DNA of 64,000 bases from an uncultured Pelagibacteraceae bacterium (GTDB lineage: Bacteria; Pseudomonadota; Alphaproteobacteria; Pelagibacterales; Pelagibacteraceae): the NCBI GenBank assembly GCA_902603905.1, contig CACKWM010000001.1, positions 1 to 64,000 of the forward strand. Direction: 5' to 3'. Under the pieces are notes generated by a model, which worked only from the letters and a program-made list of their open reading frames with translations, did not search any database and was not told where the DNA came from. A program made the translations under genes and the position numbers. Position 1 is the stretch's first letter, and each line of letters begins with the position of its first letter. Positions 30,561 through 40,505 of the stretch are shown here, piece by piece.

Positions 30561-31529
30561 TTAATTATAATAATTTTTAAAATTGCTAAATTTATTATGT
30601 ACTTTAAGTTTTTGAATATATTCTCTTGGATTCTTTATTTTAATAATAGCACTTTTTGGAGTATTTAAGTAATCATAGGTTCTTGTTAATAAATATCTAA
30701 GAGCCGCACCTTTACACAAGACATTTAAAGATTTTTTTTCTTTATCAGAGAATTTTCTAATTTTTGAATAACCCCCAATAAGATTTGTTGATTTTTTCTT
30801 ATTAAATATAAATTTATTATTTTTTTTATCAAAACATAATGCATTGATACAAATAGCAATTTCATACATTAAAAAGTCATTACATGCAAAATAGAAGTCT
30901 ATATATCCATGAAACTTATTTTTCTTAAAAAAAATATTATCAATAAACAAATCAGCATGAATAATTCCATAAGGTAAATTTTTTGGCCATTTATTTTTTA
31001 TCTGTAAGAAACTATTCTTCATTAAACTACTTAAATTTGGGCTTATAATTTTAGATTTATTTCCAATTTTATTTAATAGTTTTGGCCACTCTTTTAAAGA
31101 TAAAGAATTTTTTCTATAAAGTTTTATTTTCTTTGATGCTCTGTGAAGTTTGGCTATATTTTGTCCGATTTCATAACAGTTTTTTGGGTTTAATTTTAAC
31201 TTATCTTTTCCTTCAACAAATGAAACAATAGAGCCAGTTTTTTTTTTAATTTTTAACAAAAAACTTCCTTTTTTATTTCTTTGAGGTTCTGGGCAATTAA
31301 TTTCATATTTACTTAACTTATCCATTAGATTCATGAAGAAAGGTAAATCTTTTTTTTGAACCCTCTTTTCAAAAAGTGTCAGTATGAATTTTTTGTTTTT
31401 TGTTTTTAAAAGATAATTAGTATTTTCAATTCCTTTTTTAATACCTTTAAAAGAAATTATTTTTCCCAAATTGAATTTTTTTTCAATTAAAGAAATGTCA
31501 TCTCTAGAAATTTTAGTGTATATTGCCAT
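30561..31529 (-). CDS. thrB: homoserine kinase
   Basis: GKIISFKGIKKGIENTNYLLKTK; IIHADLFIDNIFFKKN...YIDFYFACNDFLMYEIAICINAL. Confidence 0.9.
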   Translation of the reverse strand: MAIYTKISRDDISLIEKKFNLGKIISFKGIKKGIENTNYLLKTKNKKFILTLFEKRVQKKDLPFFMNLMDKLSKYEINCPEPQRNKKGSFLLKIKKKTGSIVSFVEGKDKLKLNPKNCYEIGQNIAKLHRASKKIKLYRKNSLSLKEWPKLLNKIGNKSKIISPNLSSLMKNSFLQIKNKWPKNLPYGIIHADLFIDNIFFKKNKFHGYIDFYFACNDFLMYEIAICINALCFDKKNNKFIFNKKKSTNLIGGYSKIRKFSDKEKKSLNVLCKGAALRYLLTRTYDYLNTPKSAIIKIKNPREYIQKLKVHNKFSNFKNYYN

Positions 31530-32474
31530 TTAATTTAATTTTCCTGGAGTTTTAAATATTACATTTTCTTTAATAATTTCCACTTCTTCAATATTAACTT
31601 TGACCTCTTTTTTAATTTTATCAATAAAATTTTTTACCAATACTTCTGGCGCAGATGCTCCAGATGAAATTCCTATAGTAGAACAATTAATAATTTTTTT
31701 AATTGGTATTTCGTTTTCTGTATGAATAAGTTCTGATTGTTTACACCCTGCTTGTTGTGCAACTTCAACTAATCTTAAAGAATTAGAAGAATTTTTACTA
31801 CCAATTATAAAAAACATTTCACATTCTTTAGCTATTTTTTTTACTGCAGCTTGGCGATTAGTTGTAGCATAACAAATATCTTCTTTTACTGGTTCTTTTA
31901 TTTCTGGAAATTTATTTTTTAAAATTTGTACTATTTTTTTTGTGTCATCCACAGAAAGAGTTGTTTGTGTAATATAAGCAATTTTTTTGTCATTTTTTTT
32001 TACATATTTATCTGCATCTTCAACTTTTTCTATTAAATCAATAGAATTTTTTGGAAGTTGACCCATAGTACCTATTACTTCCGGATGATTGAAGTGACCA
32101 ATTAAAAGAATATGATAATTATTTTTATATAATTTTTCCGCTTCTTTATGAACTTTAGATACAAGCGGACAAGTAGCATCTACATACTCTATGTTAAGAT
32201 TTTTTGCTTTTTCAGGTACAGATTTGGGAACACCGTGCGCAGAAAATATTACAGGTCTTGTCTTATCTTGAATTTCATCTAATTTTTCTACAAAAATTGC
32301 TCCAATTTTTTTTAAATTATCAACAACATATTTGTTGTGAACAATTTCATGTCTGACATAAACAGGGGAACCATATTTTATTATACTTTTTTTTACAATT
32401 TCAATTGCTCTGTCAACACCAGCGCAAAATCCTCTAGGGGCCGCAAGCAAAATTTTAATTTCTTTATTTTTCAT
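31530..32474 (-). CDS. ispH: 4-hydroxy-3-methylbut-2-enyl diphosphate reductase
   Basis: LLAAPRGFCAGVDRAIEIV; VYVRHEIVHNKYVV; VIFSAHGVPKSVP; DATCPLVSKVHKEA. Confidence 0.97.
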   Translation of the reverse strand: MKNKEIKILLAAPRGFCAGVDRAIEIVKKSIIKYGSPVYVRHEIVHNKYVVDNLKKIGAIFVEKLDEIQDKTRPVIFSAHGVPKSVPEKAKNLNIEYVDATCPLVSKVHKEAEKLYKNNYHILLIGHFNHPEVIGTMGQLPKNSIDLIEKVEDADKYVKKNDKKIAYITQTTLSVDDTKKIVQILKNKFPEIKEPVKEDICYATTNRQAAVKKIAKECEMFFIIGSKNSSNSLRLVEVAQQAGCKQSELIHTENEIPIKKIINCSTIGISSGASAPEVLVKNFIDKIKKEVKVNIEEVEIIKENVIFKTPGKLN

Positions 32475-32518
32475 TTTTTCTAACGATTATTTTAACAATA
32501 TACTATGTTAAGAAGATA

Positions 32519-33016
32519 TTATGAATTGATCTTTTTTAATGCTATTTTTGTTTCTTCTAAATTTTTTTCAAAAATATTGTCTAGTTTTGATTTATCAATT
32601 GAAGTAGTCATGACTTTCTTTACGGAATCTATCGCTATTTTTACTGAAACATCTTTTATTTCTTTAAGCGCTGCTTCCTTCATTTGAAAAATTTTGCTTT
32701 CTCCTAAATTTTTTTTAATTTCTGAAGATTTATGAAACTTATCATTCATTTCTATTACTAACTCTTCCGCTTCTTTTTTTGCTTCCTTCAAAATTTTTTT
32801 ACTTTCTACGTTTGCGCTATCAAGTTTATTTTGAGCATTATCTAACAGAACTTTAGATTCAGATCTTAATTTTTCACTTTCTTCTATTTCATTTTTAATA
32901 TCTGATATTAATTTATCTAAAGTTTTAGTAATTTTTTGTGGTATTTTTAAATAAATTAATCCTCCACAAAATATTATAAAAGATACTGCCACCCAAAATG
33001 TTGCATCAAATGCCAT
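32519..33016 (-). CDS. atpF: ATP synthase F0 subunit b
   Basis: MAFDATFWVAVSFIIFCGGLIYLKIPQKI plus long coiled coil; start trimmed. Confidence 0.88.
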   Translation of the reverse strand: MAFDATFWVAVSFIIFCGGLIYLKIPQKITKTLDKLISDIKNEIEESEKLRSESKVLLDNAQNKLDSANVESKKILKEAKKEAEELVIEMNDKFHKSSEIKKNLGESKIFQMKEAALKEIKDVSVKIAIDSVKKVMTTSIDKSKLDNIFEKNLEETKIALKKINS

Positions 33017-33593
33017 AGTATTTATCCTTATCTTTAGACAGGTCATTAACTATTGCAGATATACTACTGTTATTTACTTCAATAGAAGTTAATTGTCGAA
33101 TTACATCTGTAGAAATTTCAATTGCAATTTTATTAATTTTTTCTGGAGCTTTATTTTTTAAATCTTCTATTTCAATTTCCGCTTTTTTTATTTCTTCATT
33201 AATCTCTTTGTCTAAATTTTCTTTTTTTTGATTAATATCTTTAAGTATTTTTTCACGAGTTTGATTAAAATAATTTTTTGCTTCAATTTTACTATCTTGT
33301 ACAATCTTATTGTATTCTTTTATTTTTTCTTCACCTTCCTCTCTAGATTTCTCTGCCGCCTCAATATTCTCTAATATTTGTGATTTTCTTTTTTCAAGAT
33401 TGTCACTTATTTTTGGAAGTATTAGTTTAGAAAGCACCAAATACAAAGTTCCAAATGTTAGCACTAACCAAAAAATTTGAGAAATCCAAAATTCTGGATT
33501 TAATTGAGGCATACCACCACTTTCAGATGCAAAAGCTTCCTCTAAAAATAGGAAGCTTAAAAAGATCAACTGAAAAATCTTTTTTTTAATCAT
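33006..33593 (-). CDS. ATP synthase F0 subunit b'
   Basis: GGMPQLNPEFWISQIFWLVLTFGTLYLVLSKLILPKI; between b and c genes. Confidence 0.9.
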   Translation of the reverse strand: MIKKKIFQLIFLSFLFLEEAFASESGGMPQLNPEFWISQIFWLVLTFGTLYLVLSKLILPKISDNLEKRKSQILENIEAAEKSREEGEEKIKEYNKIVQDSKIEAKNYFNQTREKILKDINQKKENLDKEINEEIKKAEIEIEDLKNKAPEKINKIAIEISTDVIRQLTSIEVNNSSISAIVNDLSKDKDKYYGI

Positions 33594-33598
33594 TATAT

Positions 33599-33826
33599 TT
33601 AAAATGCAAATAAAATAATTAATGCAACTACTAGTCCAAATAAACCAGTTGCCTCAGCTAAAGCAAATCCTAATAATAAATTAGGAAATTGTTTTTGAGC
33701 TGCAGACGGGTTTCTCATTGCGCCAGAAAGGTAGTTACCGAAAATAATACCAATACCAACACCAGCACCAGCCAATGCAATTGCCGCTAGCCCTGCTCCA
33801 ATCATTTTTGCCGCTTCTAATTCCAT
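33599..33826 (-). CDS. atpE: ATP synthase F0 subunit c
   Basis: MELEAAKMIGAGLAAIALAGAGVGIGIIFGNYLSGAMRNPSA; LLGFALAEATGLFGLVVALIILF. Confidence 0.97.
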   Translation of the reverse strand: MELEAAKMIGAGLAAIALAGAGVGIGIIFGNYLSGAMRNPSAAQKQFPNLLLGFALAEATGLFGLVVALIILFAF

Positions 33827-33845
33827 TATGTCCTCCTTTTTTTAA

Positions 33846-34580
33846 TTAATGGTGTAAATTTAATGCATCGTTTAAATAGATACATGTTAAAATTGCAAAA
33901 ACATATGCTTGAAGAAAAGCAACTAAAATCTCCAAACCAGTTAAAGCAACTGAAAAACTCAGTGGAAGCCATCCACCAACTATTCCGAGACTTATAACAA
34001 AGCCTCCGAAAACTTTCATCATAGTATGACCAGCCATCATGTTTGCAAATAAACGAACAGATAGGCTAATTGGCCTACTTAAATAAGATATAATTTCAAT
34101 AACAACAATCAGTGGCAATAATAAAACTGGTACTCCACTAGGGACAAATAACTTTAAGTACCCAAATCCATGTTTAATAAAACCAATAACTGTAACTCCA
34201 ATAAAAATAAAAATTGCCAAGATAAAAGTTACAATAATATGACTAGTAACTGTAAATGTGTAAGGAATCATTCCAAACATATTGCAAAACAGCACAAACA
34301 TAAAAAGTGAAAAGATAAATGCAAAATATGGTTTTGCCTTTGATCCCGCTGTATCACTTATCATTTTCGAAACAAATATATAGCTAAGTTCTGCCAAAAG
34401 CTGAATTTTACTAGGAAGTACTGAATTTTTTTTTGTTCCAAGATTAAAAACAAATAAAATAGCAATTGAACTAATTAGCATGAACAAACTAGCATTAGTA
34501 AATGATATATCAATTTCTCCTAATTTAATTTCAGGACCAATTCTATATACTTCAAATTGGTGCATTGGATTTGTTGCCAT
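33846..34580 (-). CDS. atpB: ATP synthase F0 subunit a
   Basis: MHQFEVYRIGPEIKLG; LSVRLFANMMAGHTMMKVFGGF; GLEILVAFLQAYVFAILTCIYLNDALNLHH. Confidence 0.97.
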   Translation of the reverse strand: MATNPMHQFEVYRIGPEIKLGEIDISFTNASLFMLISSIAILFVFNLGTKKNSVLPSKIQLLAELSYIFVSKMISDTAGSKAKPYFAFIFSLFMFVLFCNMFGMIPYTFTVTSHIIVTFILAIFIFIGVTVIGFIKHGFGYLKLFVPSGVPVLLLPLIVVIEIISYLSRPISLSVRLFANMMAGHTMMKVFGGFVISLGIVGGWLPLSFSVALTGLEILVAFLQAYVFAILTCIYLNDALNLHH

Positions 34581-34585
34581 AGTTT

Positions 34586-34861
34586 TTATTTTTGCATTTT
34601 TTTCGCAGATTTAAAGACATTTACAATACCAGCAATCACACCTACGAAAAAAAATATTAATATTAACCACGGTTTAGTACCAAAGGTTTTATCTAAAATA
34701 AACCCAATAATTGTCCCAACTACCACATGAGCTACTAATTCAGTGCTCATTTTAAAGGCTACTCCTAAGGAAGAATTAGGTTTATTATCTTGGTAAAGTT
34801 TTTTCTTTAAAAGCTTTTTTTTTGCAATCTCTAAGCGAGTTTTAAATGTATCTTTTAGCAT
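34586..34861 (-). CDS. atpI: F0F1 ATP synthase AtpI-type protein
   Basis: AFKMSTELVAHVVVGTIIGFILDKTFGTKPWLILIFFFVGVIAGIVNVFK; start trimmed. Confidence 0.85.
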   Translation of the reverse strand: MLKDTFKTRLEIAKKKLLKKKLYQDNKPNSSLGVAFKMSTELVAHVVVGTIIGFILDKTFGTKPWLILIFFFVGVIAGIVNVFKSAKKMQK

Positions 34862-34868
34862 TAAAATT

Positions 34869-37265
34869 TTACGCCACCATGCTTTCAGCTTTTTGCAAAT
34901 CAACAGCAACTAACTGACTAATTCCTTTTTCTGGCATTGTCACTCCATACAGTCTATCCATTTTCGACATAGTTAAAGCATGATGTGTAACAATTATAAA
35001 ACGAGTGTTAGTAATCTTTGTTAGCTCATCTAATAAAGTACAAAATCTATTTACATTTGCATCATCTAGTGGAGCGTCAACTTCGTCAAGCACACAAATT
35101 GGAGAAGGGTTTGTTAAAAAAACTGCAAAGATTAATGATAATGCGGTTAAAGCTTGCTCACCGCCAGATAATAGAGTTATAGACTGTAATCTTTTGCCTG
35201 GAGGACTAACCAACATTTCTAATCCTGCTTCAAGAGGATCGTCTGCGTCTATTAATTCTAATTTGGCATTTCCACCATTGAATAATTTTGTGTAGACTTC
35301 ATTAAATTTTCTATTAACTTTTTCAAAAGCCTCTAAAAGTTTCTCTCTTCCTTTTTGATTTAACTCATTAATACTTTCTTTTAATTTTATAATAGCTGCT
35401 ACTAAATCTTCTCTGTCTTTTCCCATTTTTTTAATTTCTGTTTCGTATTTGCTAGTTTCCTCATCAGCACGAAGATTTACAGATCCTAATTTTTCTCTTT
35501 CTCTTTTTTTTTTATCAAGCAACTCTTCTTGTGTGACAGCGTCAGGTAAATTCTCTACTTGATTCAGGTTTGAAAATTTAAGAATATCATTTTCATTTAG
35601 ATTAAGCTCAGTTTCAACTCTTTCTAAAAGATCATCTTTCCGTTTTTTTAATCCTTGAATTGTTGCTCCAGAGCTTGCTTTTCTTTCTCTAATTTGAATT
35701 GTTTTTTCTTGAGTTTCATTCAATTCAGATCTTAACGAGTTAATTTTTTTATCTATTTCTTCAATTATAACTTCATTTTCATTTTTTTCTTTTTCAGAAA
35801 TTCTTAAATTTTCAGAGATTTGACCTTTTTTTTCTGCTTGTATTTGAGGCTGTTTTTCAAGTTGATCTAGTTGATTTGATAATACATTTTTTCTATCGGT
35901 TAATTCAGTGATCATTTTCTCTGAATTAATTAGCAAATTTTTCCAGCTTTCTATTTCTGTTTCAATTGTGCCAATTCTTTGTTTTCTTTTTATAGACTCA
36001 TTTTTAATATTTTGATTTTTACTGTAACTATCTGCATATTCCTCTATGATCATTTTGCAGCTATCAAGAACAATTATTGCCTCATCATTTTTCTGGGCGT
36101 TTATTAATTCTTTTACCCTGTCTATTTCAATCTTTAATTTATTTTTTGTAATATCTAAGTCTTCATTAGATTTTTTTTCTGTGTCGTAGTATTTTGAGTC
36201 AATTTCTATTAGTTCATTCTTTTCTTCCTTTAATCTTTTTTCATTTGAAGTTGCATCAACTACAATACTTTTTTCCCTGTCAGCATCTTCTTCAATGGTA
36301 TTTAAAGATTTCTTAATGTTTTCTATTTCTGTCTGCGTTCGTTCATTTTGTTCATCTAGACTTTTAAGCTCTAAGTTTAAACGTTGCAACCTTGATAAAT
36401 TTTCAATATTTTTTTCTCTTAATGGAGAAACTTTTTCTGTCTCCTTTTTAATTGAGTTTTCAAAAATGTTTATCTGTTCATTAAAACCACTTACTTCATT
36501 TTCTGCTTCACTATTAATTTCATTTTCTAATTTAATTTCATGATCAATATCTTTGAGTCTTAAATAATATAATCCAGCTTCAATTTTTTTTATTTCTTCT
36601 GAAATAATTTTATATTTTGCAGCTTCTTCTGCTTGTTTTTTAATATTTATTAATTGTTTTTCCTGCTGTCTCCTTAGTTCATCAGCTCTTTTTAAGTTAT
36701 TTTCAGCTGCGTTTAATCTTAACTCTGCTTCATGTCTTCGAACATGAAGCCCAGCAATTCCTGCCGCTTCTTCTAAAATAGCTCTTCTATCAGTTGGCTT
36801 AGCTGTAACTAATGCCCCAATACGTCCTTGGCTTATGATTGAAGGCGAATGAGCTCCTGTAGATAAATCAGCAAAAAACATTTGTGCATCTTTTGCTCTT
36901 ACTTCTTTATGATTAATATAAAACTTTGAACCTTTATCTTTTTCAATTTTTCTTCGAATTTCTACTTCATTTAGATTTTTATATTGTATCGGACCATCTT
37001 TAGTCTCATTATTTATGCTTATTGAAACTTCTGCAATATTTTTAGAAGATTTATTTGAAGTTCCTGAAAATATTACATCTTCCATTCCTGAACCTCTCAT
37101 ACTTTTTGCTGAAGTTTCACCCATAACCCATCTTAAAGATTCTACAATATTAGATTTTCCACAACCGTTAGGCCCAACTATCCCTGTTAGACCATTTTCA
37201 ATTAAAAAGTCGGTCTTTTCCGCAAATGATTTAAAACCATTAAGTTGGATTTTTTTAAACTCCAT
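34869..37265 (-). CDS. smc: chromosome segregation protein SMC, shortened (798 aa)
   Basis: IQLNGFKSFAEKT; GIVGPNGCGKSNIVESLRWVMGE; LLSGGEQALTALSLIFAVFLTNPSPICVLDEVDAPLDDANV; no recognisable hinge. Confidence 0.93.
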   Translation of the reverse strand: MEFKKIQLNGFKSFAEKTDFLIENGLTGIVGPNGCGKSNIVESLRWVMGETSAKSMRGSGMEDVIFSGTSNKSSKNIAEVSISINNETKDGPIQYKNLNEVEIRRKIEKDKGSKFYINHKEVRAKDAQMFFADLSTGAHSPSIISQGRIGALVTAKPTDRRAILEEAAGIAGLHVRRHEAELRLNAAENNLKRADELRRQQEKQLINIKKQAEEAAKYKIISEEIKKIEAGLYYLRLKDIDHEIKLENEINSEAENEVSGFNEQINIFENSIKKETEKVSPLREKNIENLSRLQRLNLELKSLDEQNERTQTEIENIKKSLNTIEEDADREKSIVVDATSNEKRLKEEKNELIEIDSKYYDTEKKSNEDLDITKNKLKIEIDRVKELINAQKNDEAIIVLDSCKMIIEEYADSYSKNQNIKNESIKRKQRIGTIETEIESWKNLLINSEKMITELTDRKNVLSNQLDQLEKQPQIQAEKKGQISENLRISEKEKNENEVIIEEIDKKINSLRSELNETQEKTIQIRERKASSGATIQGLKKRKDDLLERVETELNLNENDILKFSNLNQVENLPDAVTQEELLDKKKREREKLGSVNLRADEETSKYETEIKKMGKDREDLVAAIIKLKESINELNQKGREKLLEAFEKVNRKFNEVYTKLFNGGNAKLELIDADDPLEAGLEMLVSPPGKRLQSITLLSGGEQALTALSLIFAVFLTNPSPICVLDEVDAPLDDANVNRFCTLLDELTKITNTRFIIVTHHALTMSKMDRLYGVTMPEKGISQLVAVDLQKAESMVA

Positions 37266-37273
37266 GAATAAAC

Positions 37274-37864
37274 TTATATCAGTTTTTCAATGGATTTTTT
37301 TAAATTTTTATAGTTTAGAGACTTATCAAACTTTTTATTATTGATTATTATCGTAGGAGTAGCATTTACTTTAAATTTTTTAACTCCTTCGATTCGATCA
37401 TTTAAAACGTAATCTTCAATTTTTTTGTTGTTTGTGCATTTTTCAAAGTCAATAGCAATATTTTCATCTTTTAAAAGTTTTTTCAAATTTTCATTTGCTG
37501 TTTCTACAGTTTCACCGATTGCCCATTTTTTCTGATTTGAAAACAAAAAATTTAAAACATCTGATTTTCCATCATTTCTGCATTGAGCAATTTTTGAAGC
37601 ATTTAATGCAGCCATATCTAAAGGAAAATGTCTAAATTCTATTTTAACTATTCCCGTATCAATAAATTCTTTTTTTAATTGAGGGTAAATATCTTTATGA
37701 AAATCTGCACAGTGACCACATGTTAAAGACTCATATGTAATAATAGTTATTTTAGCATCTTTATTACCCTCATATATTCGCTGGATAGAACTTGTAGTAT
37801 CAGCAATTATTTGAGTGCTAAAACTTAAAATTAAGATATTTAATACTAAAAATATTTTTTTCAT
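37274..37864 (-). CDS. DsbA-type thioredoxin-fold periplasmic protein
   Basis: Signal peptide; ITYESLTCGHCADFHKDIYPQLK; KFKVNATPTIIINNKKF. Confidence 0.87.
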   Translation of the reverse strand: MKKIFLVLNILILSFSTQIIADTTSSIQRIYEGNKDAKITIITYESLTCGHCADFHKDIYPQLKKEFIDTGIVKIEFRHFPLDMAALNASKIAQCRNDGKSDVLNFLFSNQKKWAIGETVETANENLKKLLKDENIAIDFEKCTNNKKIEDYVLNDRIEGVKKFKVNATPTIIINNKKFDKSLNYKNLKKSIEKLI

Positions 37865-38346
37865 TTTTTTTTAAATAATTTGCTTAATTCAATTAATGAT
37901 TTTTTAATTTTGTCATTCTTAATATCAATAATTTTATTCATATATCTGCTATTTGTCGCATTATGATTAGTTTTAGATTTTTTAACATTAGTTTTACTAT
38001 CATCAAAACTTACAAGTTTTATTTTTTCCACAACTGAATAACCAAAATAACTATTTATTTTGTCTAATATTTGTTTTTTTGAATATTCCAGATCCACCTC
38101 ATGACCTCTTTTTACCATAATAAGCAAATAACTAACTCCTAATTTATTAGAATTTTTAAATGATTTTGGGTAGCAAACTTTAAACAGATCATCCCCAACT
38201 ATGTATTTCCAGTTATTTAAAGTTTCTGAAAATATATGCCCTTTTTTTTGAATTATTTTTTTAATATTTTTCGGCAAAGTGTCCTTAAAAGATCTTAAGC
38301 CTTGAATGAACCTGTTTCTCTGCTTAGTATTATTTCTATATTGCAT
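37861..38346 (-). CDS. DUF721/DciA-like protein
   Basis: FSETLNNWKYIVGDDLFKVCYPKSFK...LLIMVKRGHEVDLEYSKKQILDKINSYFGYSVVEKIKLV. Confidence 0.75.
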   Translation of the reverse strand: MQYRNNTKQRNRFIQGLRSFKDTLPKNIKKIIQKKGHIFSETLNNWKYIVGDDLFKVCYPKSFKNSNKLGVSYLLIMVKRGHEVDLEYSKKQILDKINSYFGYSVVEKIKLVSFDDSKTNVKKSKTNHNATNSRYMNKIIDIKNDKIKKSLIELSKLFKKK

Positions 38347-39330
38347 ATGAATAACTTAATATTAACAAAAAAAATTCTCGATTGGTACGATAATAATAAA
38401 AGAATTTTACCTTGGAGAAAAAAATGTTCTCAAAAAAAAAGAGAATATTTTACTTTAGTAAGTGAATTTATGTTACAACAAACACAAGTTTCTACAGTTA
38501 TTCCTTATTTTAAAAACTTTGTAAAAAATATTCCCAACCTTAAAATGCTTGCAAAAGCTCAAAATAAAAAATTAATCAAACTTTGGGAAGGTCTTGGATA
38601 TTATTCTAGAGTAAGAAATTTAAAAAAAACTTCGCAAGTTATTATTAAAAATTTTAAAGGAAAAGTACCCGAAAATTTTGAAGATTTAAAATCATTACCT
38701 GGAATTGGCAATTATACTGCAAGTGCAATTTTAGCTATTGCATTTAATAAACCATACATTCCATTGGATGGAAATATAGAAAGAGTTTTAAAAAGATATC
38801 TTTATTTAAAAAAGGAAAATGAAATACAAAAAGAAAATCTTATAGAAAAAAAATCTGTATTTGGATTATCTAAACGATCAAGTGATTATGCCCAAGCTCT
38901 AATGGAGTTAGGTGCATTAATTTGTAAGCCGAGTAATCCTTTATGCAATCAATGTCCTATTTCAAAAAAATGTAAGTCTTTTAGAAAAAAAGATTTTAAT
39001 TTAATAAAGAATACTAAAAAAAATATTAATAAGTATTTTATCTTAAAAGTTTATAAAAAAGATCAAAGATATTTGTTAATCAGAAACACTAAATTTAATT
39101 TTTTAAAAAACTTAAGAATTTTTCCTATGGAAGAATTATTTCAACCTAAAAATTTTAATGAAAATTTAAATTTTAAAATGTCTAATATGAATATGAATAT
39201 TAAGATACAGTATTCAAAAAATAATATAAAACTACCTTCTTCTTATTGGGTTGATCAAAAAAAATTAAATAATTATATGTTACCGACATTCACAAAAAAA
39301 GTTGTTAAATATTTAGAAAATAATAAATGA
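38347..39330 (+). CDS. mutY: A/G-specific adenine glycosylase
   Basis: LDWYDNNKRILPWRKK; EFMLQQTQVSTVIPYF; LPGIGNYTASAILAIAF; Fe-S cysteines CKPSNPLCNQCPISKKC. Confidence 0.95.
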   Translation: MNNLILTKKILDWYDNNKRILPWRKKCSQKKREYFTLVSEFMLQQTQVSTVIPYFKNFVKNIPNLKMLAKAQNKKLIKLWEGLGYYSRVRNLKKTSQVIIKNFKGKVPENFEDLKSLPGIGNYTASAILAIAFNKPYIPLDGNIERVLKRYLYLKKENEIQKENLIEKKSVFGLSKRSSDYAQALMELGALICKPSNPLCNQCPISKKCKSFRKKDFNLIKNTKKNINKYFILKVYKKDQRYLLIRNTKFNFLKNLRIFPMEELFQPKNFNENLNFKMSNMNMNIKIQYSKNNIKLPSSYWVDQKKLNNYMLPTFTKKVVKYLENNK

Positions 39331-40505
39331 AAAAAATTGCAATTATTGGGGCAGGGATATCAGGATTATTTATTGCGAATCTATTTAAAAAAAATCCAAA
39401 TTATCAAGTATCAATCTATGAAAAAAATAACTCAGTTAATCTTAAAGAGGGTTATGGAATTCAATTATCAGTCAACAGTATAAAACTTTTGAATGAAATT
39501 GGTTTTAATAAGCTAGATGAATTAGAAAAATTTAATCCTGAAAAAATTGATTTTTATTCAATTAATAACTCAAAAAAAATATGTGAATTAAATATTTCAG
39601 ATTTTAACTCTGAAAACTGCAAGTATACCACTTTAAAGAGATCTACTTTAATTAATTTTTTAAAAAAGGATTTGGAAGATCTAATAAAAAATGGCTATAA
39701 TATTTTAAAGATAGATCAGCAAAACCAACAAATTAAACTTTCTTTTGAGAATAATGAAGTTAAGGAATGTGATTATTTAATTATTTCTGATGGAGTTTTT
39801 TCAAAAAGCAAAAGTCTTATTTTAAATAATCAAACCAAACCAAGATTAAACGGCACATTAGCAATTAGAGGAATTATTATCCAGGGTCTTATGTGGGACA
39901 AAAAAAATAATGGGCCCAGTATTATAAAGAGCATAGATGATGAAAATATTTCTATTTTTTTAGGTTCTAATTTTCATTCCGTGATTTATCCAGTGAATCC
40001 TCATGGAGATTTAAATTATATAGCCATAATGAAATACAAATTGTCCCTTCAAGAAGAAAAAAATTATTCATTTTTTAATGACGAATCTTTTGCAAGAAAA
40101 ATATTAAGTAAAATTCCAATAAAGGATGAAATTACTAGTAATTTACAAAATATTAAAATTTTTCCAGTATTTGTAAGTGATGATTTTTATCAACTACAAA
40201 ATAATAATATACATTTAATTGGGGATGCTTTTTTTACGTTTCCTCCTTCGTTTGCTCAAGGTGCATCTCAATCAATAGAGGGTGCATATGAATTATTTAA
40301 AAGTATTGAAAAAAATTCCGAAAGTAGTTTTTTTAAAAATAGGGTGAGAAAAACAAAGATGGTTAATAATAGATCAAAATTAAATCAATTTGCTTTCCAT
40401 TTATCTAATCCTTTAACTATATTTTTTAGAAATATTTTTTTGAAAAGATTAGTAAAAAATAAAAAGTTTTTAGAAAGTTATTTAGGAAAAGTTTATAAAA
40501 ATTAA
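39327..40505 (+). CDS. FAD-dependent monooxygenase
   Basis: IAIIGAGISGLFIANLFKKNPNYQVSIYEKN; LIGDAFFTFPPSFAQGASQSIEGAYEL. Confidence 0.85.
   Translation: MKKIAIIGAGISGLFIANLFKKNPNYQVSIYEKNNSVNLKEGYGIQLSVNSIKLLNEIGFNKLDELEKFNPEKIDFYSINNSKKICELNISDFNSENCKYTTLKRSTLINFLKKDLEDLIKNGYNILKIDQQNQQIKLSFENNEVKECDYLIISDGVFSKSKSLILNNQTKPRLNGTLAIRGIIIQGLMWDKKNNGPSIIKSIDDENISIFLGSNFHSVIYPVNPHGDLNYIAIMKYKLSLQEEKNYSFFNDESFARKILSKIPIKDEITSNLQNIKIFPVFVSDDFYQLQNNNIHLIGDAFFTFPPSFAQGASQSIEGAYELFKSIEKNSESSFFKNRVRKTKMVNNRSKLNQFAFHLSNPLTIFFRNIFLKRLVKNKKFLESYLGKVYKN

Noticed and set aside
35005-37344. Plus-strand ORFs over smc (35005-35295, 36295-36543, 37015-37344)
   Set aside because: Antisense to smc, no supporting signal.
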